Shown here: positions 44,118 to 53,892 of the stretch, in pieces
How the letters are laid out: the number at the start of each line of letters is the position of its first letter
How positions within the stretch are numbered: the stretch's first letter is position 1
NCBI RefSeq assembly: GCF_008807415.1
Contig: NZ_CP043626.1
Coordinates: 558,001-622,000, forward strand
Direction of reading: 5' to 3'
From: Pseudomonas denitrificans (nom. rej.)
GTDB lineage: Bacteria > Pseudomonadota > Gammaproteobacteria > Pseudomonadales > Pseudomonadaceae
DNA: 64,000 nt
Notes under the pieces: generated by a model
Seen by the model: the letters and a program-made list of their open reading frames with translations, nothing else
What the model was told of the DNA's origin: nothing
Databases searched by the model: none
Position numbers and translations under genes: made by a program

Positions 44118-44900
44118 TCAGATGACGTTGTGGCTTTTGAGCCAGCCGAGGCCGGCTTCGGTGGTGGTCTTGGGCTTGTATTCGCAGCCGATCCAGCCGC
44201 GGTAGCCGATGCGGTCCAGGTGATCGAACAGGAAGCGGTAGTTGATCTCGCCGGTGCCCGGCTCGTGGCGGCCGGGGTTGTCGGCCAACTGCACGTGGTT
44301 GATCGAGGCGAGGTTCTTCTCGATGGTCCGCGCCAGGTCACCTTCCATGATCTGCATGTGGTAGATGTCGTACTGCAGGAACAGGTTGGCGCTGCCGACC
44401 TTCTCGCGGATGTCCTGGGCCTGCTTGGTGGTCTGCAGGTAGAAGCCGGGAATGTCGAGGGTGTTGATCATTTCCATGACCAGCTTGATGCCCGCGGCTT
44501 CGAGCTTGCCCGCCGCGTACTCCAGGTTGTTCAGGAAGGTGTTCTCGATGGTCGCGCAGTCGTGGCCCTGCGGGCGGATGCCGGCCAGGCAGTTGACCTG
44601 GGTGTTGCCCAGCACCTTGGCGTAGGCGATGGCCTTGTCGACGCCGGCGCGGAATTCCTCGACGCGGTCCGGGTGGCAGGCGATGCCGCGCTCGCCTTTC
44701 GACCAGTCGCCGGCCGGCAGGTTGAACAGCACTTGTTCGAGCTTGTTGGCGTCCAGGCGGGCCTTGATCACCTCGGCCTCGACGTCATACGGAAAGAGGT
44801 ACTCGACACCGCTGAAACCGGCGCGCGCGGCGGCTTCGAAGCGGTCGAGGAAGTCCACCTCGGTGAACAGCATGGACAGGTTGGCGCAGAAACGGGGCAT
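44118..44900 (-). CDS. hyi: Hydroxypyruvate isomerase
   Basis: Interconverts hydroxypyruvate and tartronate semialdehyde, 260 aa TIM barrel of the xylose-isomerase-like (AP endonuclease 2) fold. It begins FCANLSMLFTEVDFLDRFEA and carries the metal-binding Glu in KLVMEMINTLDIPGFYL, Asp/His in LQYDIYHMQIMEGD, HVQLADNPGRHEPGTG and the terminal Glu in YRGWIGCEYKPKTTTEAGL. The ATG at 44900 has AGGAGTG ahead. It is 132 bp after gcl and belongs to the same unit. Confidence 0.94.
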   Translation of the reverse strand: MPRFCANLSMLFTEVDFLDRFEAAARAGFSGVEYLFPYDVEAEVIKARLDANKLEQVLFNLPAGDWSKGERGIACHPDRVEEFRAGVDKAIAYAKVLGNTQVNCLAGIRPQGHDCATIENTFLNNLEYAAGKLEAAGIKLVMEMINTLDIPGFYLQTTKQAQDIREKVGSANLFLQYDIYHMQIMEGDLARTIEKNLASINHVQLADNPGRHEPGTGEINYRFLFDHLDRIGYRGWIGCEYKPKTTTEAGLGWLKSHNVI

Positions 44901-45032
44901 GGGGTCACTCCTGTTGAACGGGTGGTGCGTGGCGCTCGGCTTCCTGATGAAAGAGAGCAGGGGGTGGGGGACTCTCCGCCAGGAAATATCCACCCCCTGC
45001 TCCTCCCCGAAGGGAGGAGTCGTTCGGATCTA

Positions 45033-46808
<1,776 letters not shown>

Positions 46809-47165
46809 ATTTTGTTCCTCGGTTCTTATACTGATTGTGTACAAAAGTTGAGGCGATTCTAGGCAGGCAATTCGACGAAGGTCAAGACGGGTTGTATACG
46901 AGGGACTGAGTGGTCATTTTTCGCTGTGGGCCTTGTATTCCGGGGATTTCGAGAAAAAGCTGAACGCTGGGTCAAACTGTCGTTTGAAAAAATGTATACA
47001 AAAATAGATGTGAATTGTCCTTTTCAGTTGCTTTGGTTGAGACCTTCGGCTACTAGATTGCGTACAGATTTCTGATACGCGTGTGCGCAGCATTCACCTC
47101 TGCGCATGGCGTGGCCCCGGCTTGTCGACCTTGAACCGCCTTATCAACTTGAAGAGGAAAACCTC
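46809..47165. promoter_or_regulatory. Divergent gcl / glcG-like control region with repeated operators
   Basis: Four near-palindromes share the pattern TTGTRTACAA: TTGTGTACAA at 46835-46844, TTGTATACGA at 46892-46901, ATGTATACAA at 46992-47001 and a weaker TTGCGTACAG at 47058-47067. The first is 26 bp upstream of gcl, over its ribosome/promoter region; the others spread toward the divergent gene. A related TGTGTACA lies upstream of the RutR-like regulator gene at 48504-48511. The pattern also fits FCD-GntR repressors in general. Confidence 0.65.
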
Positions 47166-47597
47166 ATGAGCACCCTGAGTCTGGAAACCGCACTGGACAT
47201 CACCCGTCACGCCCTGGTCGCCAGCCGCGAGCTGTCCACCGCTCCGCTGACCATCGCCGTGCTGGATGCCGGCGGGCACCTGTTGAGCCTGCAGCGCGAG
47301 GACGGCGCGAGCATGCTTCGTCCGCAGATCGCCATCGGCAAGGCGTGGGGCGCGGTGGCGCTGGGCAAGTCGTCGCGCGTGCTGGCGGCGGACGCTCAGC
47401 AGCGGCCGTCGTTCATCGCCGCGGTGAACACCCTGGCGCAAGGCAATGTGGTGCCCGCGCCCGGCGGCGTGCTGATCCGCAATTCGGCCAATGAAGTGAT
47501 TGGTGCCATCGGCATCAGCGGCGACGTCTCGGACATCGACGAGCAATGCGCGATCCGTGGCGTGCAGGCGCTGGGCCTGGTCGCTGACGCGGGCTGA
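47166..47597 (+). CDS. GlcG/HbpS-like protein
   Basis: Small protein of the GlcG/HbpS family (DUF336), 143 aa. Typical segments: LTIAVLDAGGHLLSLQREDG, RPQIAIGKAWGAVALGKSS, and PAPGGVLIRNSANEVIGAIG ending in the ISGDVSDIDEQCA turn. Members bind haem or cobalamin or have unknown functions; in E. coli glcG sits in the glycolate operon. Its place opposite gcl suggests a role in glyoxylate or hydroxy-acid metabolism. The ATG at 47166 has GAAGAGG ahead. It is likely controlled from the same operators as gcl. Confidence 0.85.
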   Translation: MSTLSLETALDITRHALVASRELSTAPLTIAVLDAGGHLLSLQREDGASMLRPQIAIGKAWGAVALGKSSRVLAADAQQRPSFIAAVNTLAQGNVVPAPGGVLIRNSANEVIGAIGISGDVSDIDEQCAIRGVQALGLVADAG

Positions 47598-47660
47598 TCG
47601 AAGAAGGGCAGGGCGCGCGGTTCATCGCGCGCCTCGCTCCTACGCGTTTCCGGGGCATCC

Positions 47661-47691
47661 GTAGGATGGGTGGAGCGAAGCGATACCCATG
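47661..47691. repeat. REP-type element (GTAGGATGGGTGGAGCG family)
   Basis: GTAGGATGGGTGGAGCGAAGCGATACCCAT, an imperfect palindrome between the convergent GlcG-like and TetR genes. Same family as 43064-43148. Given in two parts: GTAGGATGGGTGGAGC then GAAGCGATACCCAT. Confidence 0.7.
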
Positions 47692-47710
47692 CCGCAGCGG
47701 TTGATAACCG

Positions 47711-48364
47711 TCAGATCGACAACGGCCGCAAACGCCCCTGCGGCTTGTGTTCGGCGCCATTGTCCGGCGCGGTGCCGCGCAGCACCAGGCGGGTGATAGT
47801 CTCGGTGGCCGCTTCGAAGTCTGCCTCGCTGAGGCTGGTCTTGCCGGTGACCATGGAGATCTGCCAGTCGAAGTCGGCGTAGGTCTGGGTCGCCGCCCAG
47901 ATGGTGAACAGCAGGTGATGCGGGTCCACCGGCGCCAGCAGGCCGCGGTCGATCCAGCTCTGCAGGCAGGCGATGTTGCGCTGTGCCTGGGCGTTCAACT
48001 CATCCAGGTATTCCCTGGGCAAGTGCGGCGCACCGTGCATCAGCTCGCTGGCGAACACCTTGGAGGCGTGCGGCAGCTCCTGGGAAATCTTCACCTTGGA
48101 ACGGATGTAGGCGCGCAGCGCCTCGCTCGGTTCGTCATCCTCGCGGAACGGCGCGGAGGCCTGCAGCAGCGGCTCCACCACGCTTTCCAGCACGCAGCGG
48201 TAGAGGTTTTCCTTGGACTGGAAGTAGTAGTAGACGTTGGGCTTGGGCAGCCCGGCGCGAGCGGCGATGTCGCTGGTCTTGGTCGCCGCGAAACCCTTTT
48301 CGGCGAATTCTTCGCTGGCGGCGCGAAGGATGAGGCGACGGTTACGCTCGCGGATGCTGGTCAT
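47711..48364 (-). CDS. TetR-family regulator, RutR-like
   Basis: 217-aa repressor. The N-terminal helix-turn-helix is clear (FAEKGFAATKTSDIAARAGL, then PKPNVYYYFQSKENLYRC). The C-terminal half (FTIWAATQTYADFDWQISMV) matches the YcdC/RutR-type TetR_C domain, whose members sense uracil or related purine/pyrimidine breakdown products. Glyoxylate arises from allantoin, so a sensor of this class next to gcl is sensible. A TGTGTACA site upstream of its own start resembles the sites in the gcl promoter, pointing to autoregulation. The ATG at 48364 begins the homology. Target and ligand are inferred. Confidence 0.85.
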   Translation of the reverse strand: MTSIRERNRRLILRAASEEFAEKGFAATKTSDIAARAGLPKPNVYYYFQSKENLYRCVLESVVEPLLQASAPFREDDEPSEALRAYIRSKVKISQELPHASKVFASELMHGAPHLPREYLDELNAQAQRNIACLQSWIDRGLLAPVDPHHLLFTIWAATQTYADFDWQISMVTGKTSLSEADFEAATETITRLVLRGTAPDNGAEHKPQGRLRPLSI

Positions 48365-48503
48365 TGGCTGGTCTTCTTTTCTTTTATTGCTGTTATAGCT
48401 GTTGTCACCGAGCCGGGCATGGTAGCACCGGGCTCTTGAGCCCCTCAACTCGGCCCCGTCGCGGGTACTTGCGTGCAATTTCCTGACTCGCGGGTCGGTT
48501 TTG

Positions 48504-48511
48504 TGTGTACA
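48504..48511. promoter_or_regulatory. TGTGTACA site upstream of the RutR-like gene
   Basis: GTGTGTACAG at 48503-48512 shares the TGTGTACA core with the gcl-promoter sites. It is 140 bp upstream of the regulator start and 63 bp upstream of moaA. It could be an autoregulatory operator; the single copy is weak evidence. Confidence 0.4.
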
Positions 48512-48574
48512 GCGATGACGTTCTAAGGTATTTCTAGCGCACTTTCGTTCGGCACCTGCCATCCGGAACCCCCC

Positions 48575-49570
48575 ATGTCCGATTCCCAGTTGGTCGACCC
48601 CTTCGGTCGACGCATCACCTACCTGCGCCTGTCGGTCACCGACCGCTGCGACTTCCGCTGCACCTACTGCATGAGCGAAGACATGCAGTTCCTGCCGCGC
48701 GACCAGGTATTGAGCCTGGAGGAACTCGAAGCCGTCGCCGACGCCTTCATCGGCCTGGGCGTGAAGCGCATCCGCATCACCGGCGGCGAGCCGCTGGTGC
48801 GCAAGGGCCTGACCGGTCTGCTGGCAAGACTGGGCGCACGTTCGGAGCTGGACGATCTCTCCATCACCACCAACGGCTCGCAACTGCGTGAGCGTGCAGC
48901 AGAGCTGCGCGCGGCCGGCGTGCGTCGGCTGAATATCAGCCTCGACTCGCTGCGCCGCGAACGCTTCGCCGCCTTCACCCGCTCCGACAAGCTGGAGCAG
49001 GTGCTCGACGGAATCGACGCCGCCCGCGAGGCCGGCTTCGAGCGCATCAAGCTCAATGCCGTGGTGCAGAAGGGCCGCAACGACGACGAAGTCTGCGACC
49101 TGGTGGCCTTCGCCCTGGAGAAGGGTATCGACATCAGCTTCATTGAGGAGATGCCGCTGGGCAGCGTCAGCAGCCACGAGCGCAAGCAGACTCTGTGCAG
49201 CAGCGACGAAGTCCGTGCGCAGCTCGCCGAGCGCTGGCAACTGTTGCCGACGCCGGAGCGCAGTGGTGGCCCGTCGCGTTACTACCGCATCGACGGCTAC
49301 GCCAGCCGCATCGGCTTCATTTCCCCGCACAGTCACAACTTCTGCGGCGACTGCAACCGGGTGCGGGTGACCGCCGAAGGCAAGCTGGTGCTCTGCCTGG
49401 GTCACGAGGGCGCGCTGGACCTGCGCCAACTGCTGCGCGAGCACCCCGGCGACGGCGCGCGCCTGCGCGAAGCGCTGATGCAGGCGCTGCAGCTCAAGCC
49501 CGAACGCCATCATTTCGAAGCCGACCAGCAGGTGCAGGTGTTGCGCTTCATGAGCATGACCGGCGGCTGA
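48575..49570 (+). CDS. moaA: GTP 3',8-cyclase MoaA
   Basis: Radical-SAM enzyme of molybdenum cofactor synthesis; with MoaC it converts GTP to cyclic pyranopterin monophosphate. It has 331 aa. The SAM cluster Cys are C25, C29 and C32 (TDRCDFRCTYC). The C-terminal second [4Fe-4S] cluster is in NFCGDCNRVRVTAEGKLVLC. The GG doublet at the very C-terminus (MTGG) is the activity-required tail. No moaC or other moa gene is next to it, so this may be a second copy (from memory PAO1 has moaA1 and moaA2, the latter here). No Moco riboswitch was recognised in the 210-bp upstream gap. Confidence 0.95.
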   Translation: MSDSQLVDPFGRRITYLRLSVTDRCDFRCTYCMSEDMQFLPRDQVLSLEELEAVADAFIGLGVKRIRITGGEPLVRKGLTGLLARLGARSELDDLSITTNGSQLRERAAELRAAGVRRLNISLDSLRRERFAAFTRSDKLEQVLDGIDAAREAGFERIKLNAVVQKGRNDDEVCDLVAFALEKGIDISFIEEMPLGSVSSHERKQTLCSSDEVRAQLAERWQLLPTPERSGGPSRYYRIDGYASRIGFISPHSHNFCGDCNRVRVTAEGKLVLCLGHEGALDLRQLLREHPGDGARLREALMQALQLKPERHHFEADQQVQVLRFMSMTGG

Positions 49571-49635
49571 GTCCGCCACGGCAGGCGCCCGGCCCGCCGG
49601 ACAGAACAAAAACAACAGGCAACAAGGAGAGTCGT

Positions 49636-50465
49636 TTGAAGCTCAAGGCATTCTGCTGCGCGCTCGCCAGCATTTTTTCCAGCGGTGTTTCAAGTGCCGC
49701 CATGGCGCAGACCTACGTCGTCGGCGTCGAGAACCTGGCGTTCGCCCCCCATTACAGCACCGATGCGCAGGGCAGTTACCAGGGCTTCGCCCGCGAGGTG
49801 CTGGACCTGTTCGCCAGTACCAGCGGCATCACCCTGGAATATCGCCCGCTGCCGGTGGATGAGTTGCTGCCGGCGCTGCTGTCGGGCCAGATCGATCTCA
49901 AGTACCCGGACAACCCGAACTGGGCGCCCGAGCAGAAAGCCGGGAAAACCTTGCGCTACAGCCAGCCGGTGACCGAGTACGTCGACGGCGTGCTGGTGGC
50001 GCCGGAGCGGCTGGGGCAAGGCGTTGGCGCCTTGAAGCGGCTGGCGCTGGTCGACGGCTGGACGCCGCGTGGCTACGAGCAGTCGGTGCAGGCCGGGCAG
50101 ATTGCCCTCACGCCCAGCGCCGACCTCAAGCAGATGATCCATGCCGCGCTGAAGAAGCAGGCCGATGGCGTCTACTTCAACGTGGTGGTCGCCACTTTCT
50201 ACCTGGACAACATCCGTGCGAAGCCGGGGCGCTGGTGTTCGATCCTTCGCTGCCACACACGCGCAGCGCCTTCCGCCTGTCCACGGTGAAGCAGGGCGAG
50301 CTGATCGAGCGCTTCGACCGCTTCCTCGTCGACCATTCCGGGGAGGTGGCCGTGCTCAAGGCCAAGTACGGCGTCGAGGCGAGCCTGGATTCCGAGCACC
50401 TGGGCGTCGAGCAGTGGAAAGTGGATTTCCTCGAGCGCCAGAAAGCGAAACAGAAGTCGCCGTGA
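49636..50465 (+). pseudogene. Periplasmic solute-binding protein (SBP_bac_3), frameshifted as sequenced
   Basis: Amino-acid-type periplasmic receptor. A TTG start at 49636 with AAGGAGA a few bases ahead gives a signal peptide (about 1-24, ending AAMA), then YVVGVENLAFAPHYSTDAQG and GFAREVLDLFASTSGITLEY of the SBP_bac_3 fold. The frame breaks at the G run 50226-50229 and continues in another frame as FDPSLPHTRSAFRLSTVKQG to the stop at 50465. Restoring one G gives PGALVFDPSLP and a 276-aa protein. No ABC permease is adjacent. A sequencing error in a homopolymer is as likely as a true mutation. Confidence 0.82.
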
Positions 50466-50524
50466 GCCGCCTTCTTCCCTAGAATCGCCGCTGCCGTTTG
50501 CGCGCCAGCCGTAGGGAGGATGAA

Positions 50525-50860
50525 GTGCGCCGCGCTTTGTTCATCTGCAGCCGCAACCGTCTGCGCAGCCCCACCGCCGAAACCGTCTTCGCCAGCTGGC
50601 CGGAGGTCGAGACTGACTCCGCCGGGCTGGCGCCGGATGCGGAAGTCCTGCTGAGCGCCGAGCAACTGGAGTGGGCCGACCTGGTCTTCGTCATGGAGCG
50701 CCGCCATCGGCAGGCACTGCTGCGCCGCTTCCCCGTGGCGATGCGCGGCAAGCGTCTGGTGTGCCTGGATATCCCTGACGATTACGTCTATCTGCAGCCC
50801 GAGCTGGTACTCCTGCTGGAGCGCAAGGTCGGACCTCTCCTGCGGCAGGAGAGTGCATGA
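50525..50860 (+). CDS. Small CX5R protein-tyrosine-phosphatase-like protein
   Basis: 111-aa protein resembling low-molecular-weight phosphatases. The nucleophile loop is C8-SRNRL-R14-S (FICSRNRLRSPTAE), and the general-acid region is DIPDDYVYL. It is much shorter than LMW-PTP (about 150 aa) and lacks part of the usual fold, so the substrate is uncertain (phosphotyrosine, arsenate-like or other). The GTG at 50525 was chosen because GGAGG sits 5 bases before it. It overlaps the next gene by ATGA and lies 59 bp after the solute-binding gene. Confidence 0.75.
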   Translation: MRRALFICSRNRLRSPTAETVFASWPEVETDSAGLAPDAEVLLSAEQLEWADLVFVMERRHRQALLRRFPVAMRGKRLVCLDIPDDYVYLQPELVLLLERKVGPLLRQESA

Positions 50861-51342
50861 GCGAGCTCCATATTCCCCTGCGCGAAGGCACGCTGGTCTG
50901 CCCCGGTTTCCGCATCCAGTCCCAGCCCGAACCCTCGCTGGCCATCGACGGCGATCTGCTCTGGGCGCTGGAGCAGCCGCAGTGGTGCCCGCTGGCCGTG
51001 TCGCTCGAGGAGCGTGACGGCGCACAGTGGATCACGCCGCTGCCGCTGGCCCAGCAAGTCGGATTCGACCCGCAGCGGGTGATCGGTTGGCGCGACGAGC
51101 CGGTGCGTATCGAGCAGCCCGAAGGCGTCGAGGACGCCGAGGCCGCCATCCACTGGTGGCGTGGCGGCGCGGTCGACGATGTGCGCGGGCGCATCAGCCA
51201 CCATCCCTGGGGGCGTCTGCTGCGTCTCGAAGGTCCGGGCATCGGCCCGGAGCACATCCTCTTTCCCCGTGGCCATGCCTGCCTCTACCTGGGGCATCTG
51301 GACGCCGACTGGCGCCAAATACGCTTCGAACTCTTTTCCTGA
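50857..51342 (+). CDS. Hypothetical protein coupled to the small phosphatase
   Basis: 161-aa soluble protein that I do not recognise. It has many Trp/Pro/Gly residues (LLWALEQPQWCPLAVSLEER; IHWWRGGAVDDVRG; GHACLYLGHLDADWRQIRFE) and no membrane segment or signal peptide. The ATGA overlap with the phosphatase gene implies coupled translation and a joint role. Sequence composition is like its neighbours, so no sign of transfer. Confidence 0.7.
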   Translation: MSELHIPLREGTLVCPGFRIQSQPEPSLAIDGDLLWALEQPQWCPLAVSLEERDGAQWITPLPLAQQVGFDPQRVIGWRDEPVRIEQPEGVEDAEAAIHWWRGGAVDDVRGRISHHPWGRLLRLEGPGIGPEHILFPRGHACLYLGHLDADWRQIRFELFS

Positions 51343-51473
51343 GCCGGCATCACACTAGATAGCGGCCCTGCGGTTGCCGCCGATATGGCGGGAGCGTCGT
51401 GGTCGGTCGTCTCGCGTGCGAGCGGCCTGCACCTCCTGCCCAGTGCATGCAGTCCATGATGAGGTGACCCAGA

Positions 51474-51869
51474 ATGACCATAACAAGACGGGTAAAGAGC
51501 CTTGCAGCAGTCCTGGTGTTCGCGCAGTTGGGTGTCGTTGCGGAAGTCCCGTTGGCTCAGGCCGCCATGGTTGGCACCGGCGAAGTGCTGCAGGCACAGC
51601 AGCAACAGGTCGATCGCGAACAGTTATTGAAAATGCTCGATGACCAGGGCGTGCAGAAAAAACTGCAGTCCATGGGCGTCGAGCGCAGCAAGGTCGAGCA
51701 GCGCATCAAGAGCCTGTCCAATGAAGAGCTGGCGCAGTTCAACCAGCAACTGGACGAGGCCCCCGCTGGCGGCATCATCGGCATCATCCTGTTGTTCCTG
51801 CTGATCTTCGTGATCACCGACCTGCTCTGTATCACCCACATCTTCACCTTTGTGAGGTGCCAGCGTTGA
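51474..51869 (+). CDS. DUF6627 (PA2779-type) membrane-tail protein with GG motif
   Basis: 131-aa protein conserved with an adjacent C39 peptidase in Pseudomonas (from memory PA2779/PA2778). It has a signal-like N-terminus (about 1-30, ending AQAAM), a charged helical middle (REQLLKMLDDQGVQKKLQSM), and a C-terminal hydrophobic helix GIILLFLLIFVITDLLCITH after a double glycine at 99-100 (EAPAGGIIG). C39 peptidases cut after double glycine, so this may be the substrate of the next gene's product. The genes overlap as TTGA. GAGGTGA precedes the ATG. Function unproven. Confidence 0.8.
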   Translation: MTITRRVKSLAAVLVFAQLGVVAEVPLAQAAMVGTGEVLQAQQQQVDREQLLKMLDDQGVQKKLQSMGVERSKVEQRIKSLSNEELAQFNQQLDEAPAGGIIGIILLFLLIFVITDLLCITHIFTFVRCQR

Positions 51870-52825
51870 GACGCTGGGCCATGGCCGTCGCGTTTGCGGC
51901 GGCCGTGGCACTCGGCGGCTGCTCGCAGTCGCCGACGTTGCCAGCCAGCGTGGAGGCGTTGCCGGAGCGAGTGGAACTGAGTGATGTGCAGTTCTTCCCG
52001 CAGCAGGAGTTCCAGTGCGGCCCGGCCGCGCTGGCGACCATGCTTAACCAGCGCGGCGTGCGGGTGACGCCGCGCGAACTGAAGGATCGGGTGTTCATCC
52101 CCGGACGCGAGGGCAGCTTGCAGGTGGAGCTGGTAGCGGCGGCGCGGGAGAAGGGCATGCTGGTCTATCCGCTCAAGCCGCGCCTGGAGAACATCCTGAC
52201 CGAAGTGGCGGCGGGCAATCCGGTGCTGATCCTGCAGAATCAGGGGCTGGACTGGCTGCCTGTCTGGCACTTCGCGGTGGTGGTCGGCTTCGATCGCAAT
52301 CGGCACGAACTGATCCTCCGCTCGGGCATCACCGAGCGCCTGGTGATCGACTTCACTGCCTTCGACGTGACCTGGAAGCGCAGCCAGCGCTGGGCTGTGC
52401 TGACCGTGCCGGCGAATCGGCTACCGGCGACGGCGGAGCCGACGGCCTGGTTGAGGGCGGCCCACGATCTGGAGGAAACCGGTCAGCCGGCATTGGCGGA
52501 GCAGGCCTACCGCACCGCGACCAGGGCCTGGCCGCAGGAGTCGCTCGGCTGGTTCGCCCTGGCCAATGCGCGCTACAGCGACGGAAATCTCGGCGATGCC
52601 GAGGATGCGCTGCGCCACAGCGTCGGCGCGAAGCCGGGGTTTGCGGCGGGCTGGTTCAACCTGGCCAACGTATTGGGCGAGCGTGGTTGTCCGCAGCAGG
52701 CTGGCGCAGCGGCGAGTTGTGCGCGGCACCTCGCGCCGGACGATGCGCGCTTCTCGCAGAAGATCGGCAGTACGGCCGCGGCAGGTGGCAGTTGCCAGGC
52801 GGTTCCGGCCTGCCCGGCGAACTGA
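51866..52825 (+). CDS. C39-like cysteine peptidase with lipoprotein signal and TPR tail
   Basis: 319-aa exported protein. The lipobox ALGGC places a lipid on C19. The papain-like C39 domain has catalytic C51 in EFQCGPAALATMLNQRG and H135 in LPVWHFAVVVGFD, with a downstream Asp possibly in DFTAFDVTW. The C-terminal 110 residues look like two TPR repeats (EQAYRTATRAWPQESLGWFA; ALRHSVGAKPGFAAGWFNLA). I took the TTG at 51866 because GAGGTG is 7 bases ahead and the frame overlaps the previous stop; the ATG at 51881 would also keep the lipobox. It belongs with the GG-motif gene just before it. Confidence 0.82.
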   Translation: MRRWAMAVAFAAAVALGGCSQSPTLPASVEALPERVELSDVQFFPQQEFQCGPAALATMLNQRGVRVTPRELKDRVFIPGREGSLQVELVAAAREKGMLVYPLKPRLENILTEVAAGNPVLILQNQGLDWLPVWHFAVVVGFDRNRHELILRSGITERLVIDFTAFDVTWKRSQRWAVLTVPANRLPATAEPTAWLRAAHDLEETGQPALAEQAYRTATRAWPQESLGWFALANARYSDGNLGDAEDALRHSVGAKPGFAAGWFNLANVLGERGCPQQAGAAASCARHLAPDDARFSQKIGSTAAAGGSCQAVPACPAN

Positions 52826-52898
52826 GGCGCGAAGGTTTCTGGAACCGAAGCGGGAAGGGCACAGCCTAAACCTGCAATGTCCCAGCGAGGTGCTTGGC

Positions 52899-53858
52899 AT
52901 GGCCAGCGAAAAACCACCGGCACGCGGCGGCGCGCGTGCCAAGGAGAGCGCGTCGACTGCCAAGAAGGCGGCGCCTCGCAATCCTTCCCGCAGCTCGAAA
53001 GCCGGAAGTGACACGGCCGACGATCTCTCCGCCGAGGAGCGCCGCAAGGTCGAGAAAAGCCAGCCGCCCCGCGCGCTGGTGCTGCATGAAGTCATCCGCC
53101 TGCAGGGCAATCATGAACTGGACCGCACCCTTGCGGCGCTCTGGTGGTCGGCGCTGGCGGCCGGGCTGACCATCGGCCTGTCGCTGATGGCCATGGGGTT
53201 GTTCCGTGCTCGGCTGCCGGATCACGACATGGCGGTGATCACCACCAGCCTGGGTTATCCGGTGGGCTTCCTGGCGATCATTCTCGCGCGCCAGCAGCTG
53301 TTCACCGAGAACACCCTGACGGCAGTGCTGCCGGTGATGAGCGAACCAACGCTGGAAAAGTTCGGCCAGTTGCTGCGGCTGTGGTCGGTGGTCTTGGCGG
53401 GCAATGTCGTCGGCGCGCTGCTGTTCGCCTACGGCATGCTGCATCTGCCGATCTTCGACACGAAGGCCGACCAGGCCTTCCTCGACATAGGCCGCGAGGT
53501 GATGGAGAACGACCACTGGCAGATGTTCTCCAAGGGCATCGTTTCCGGCTGGATGATCGCCACCATGGTCTGGCTGGTGCCGGCGGCGGAAAACGCCAAG
53601 GTGTGGATCATCTTCCTGGTTACCTACCTGATGGCGTTGGGCAGCTTCAGCCACATCGTGGTCGGCACCTGCGAGGTGGGTTACCTGATGTTTGCCGGCG
53701 AAGTGGGGCTGGCGGCGTTCGTCGTCGATTTCGCCTTGCCGACGCTGGTGGGCAATATCGTCGGTGGCAGCCTGATCTTCGCTTTGATGAGCCATGCCCA
53801 GGTGCGCAGCGATACGTCGCCACCGGAGAAGTCCCCGAAAAGAAAAACGGCGCCCTGA
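52899..53858 (+). CDS. Formate/nitrite transporter (FNT) family protein
   Basis: 319-aa inner-membrane channel of the FNT family, YfdC-like, with six helices. The first 65 residues are a Lys/Ser/Ala-rich hydrophilic extension (AKESASTAKKAAPRNPSRSS) unusual for FocA/NirC. FNT segments are present: LSLMAMGLFRARLPDH, SLGYPVGFLAIILARQQLFT with ENTLTAVLPV, the loop region with NVVGALLFAYG, and FSHIVVGTCEVGYLMFAGE with the conserved His. The ion (formate, nitrite or other anion) is not predictable. GAGGTG precedes the ATG. A strong terminator follows. Confidence 0.88.
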   Translation: MASEKPPARGGARAKESASTAKKAAPRNPSRSSKAGSDTADDLSAEERRKVEKSQPPRALVLHEVIRLQGNHELDRTLAALWWSALAAGLTIGLSLMAMGLFRARLPDHDMAVITTSLGYPVGFLAIILARQQLFTENTLTAVLPVMSEPTLEKFGQLLRLWSVVLAGNVVGALLFAYGMLHLPIFDTKADQAFLDIGREVMENDHWQMFSKGIVSGWMIATMVWLVPAAENAKVWIIFLVTYLMALGSFSHIVVGTCEVGYLMFAGEVGLAAFVVDFALPTLVGNIVGGSLIFALMSHAQVRSDTSPPEKSPKRKTAP

Positions 53859-53871
53859 GGCGCCGTTTTTT
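53843..53871. terminator. Bidirectional terminator, FNT gene / oxidase gene
   Basis: AAAAACGGCGCC-CTGA-GGCGCCGTTTTTT is a perfect 12-bp stem with A and T runs. It overlaps the FNT stop region and serves the convergent oxidase gene. Confidence 0.9.
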
Positions 53872-53892
53872 CGTGCGGTGAGAAGCGAGGCG

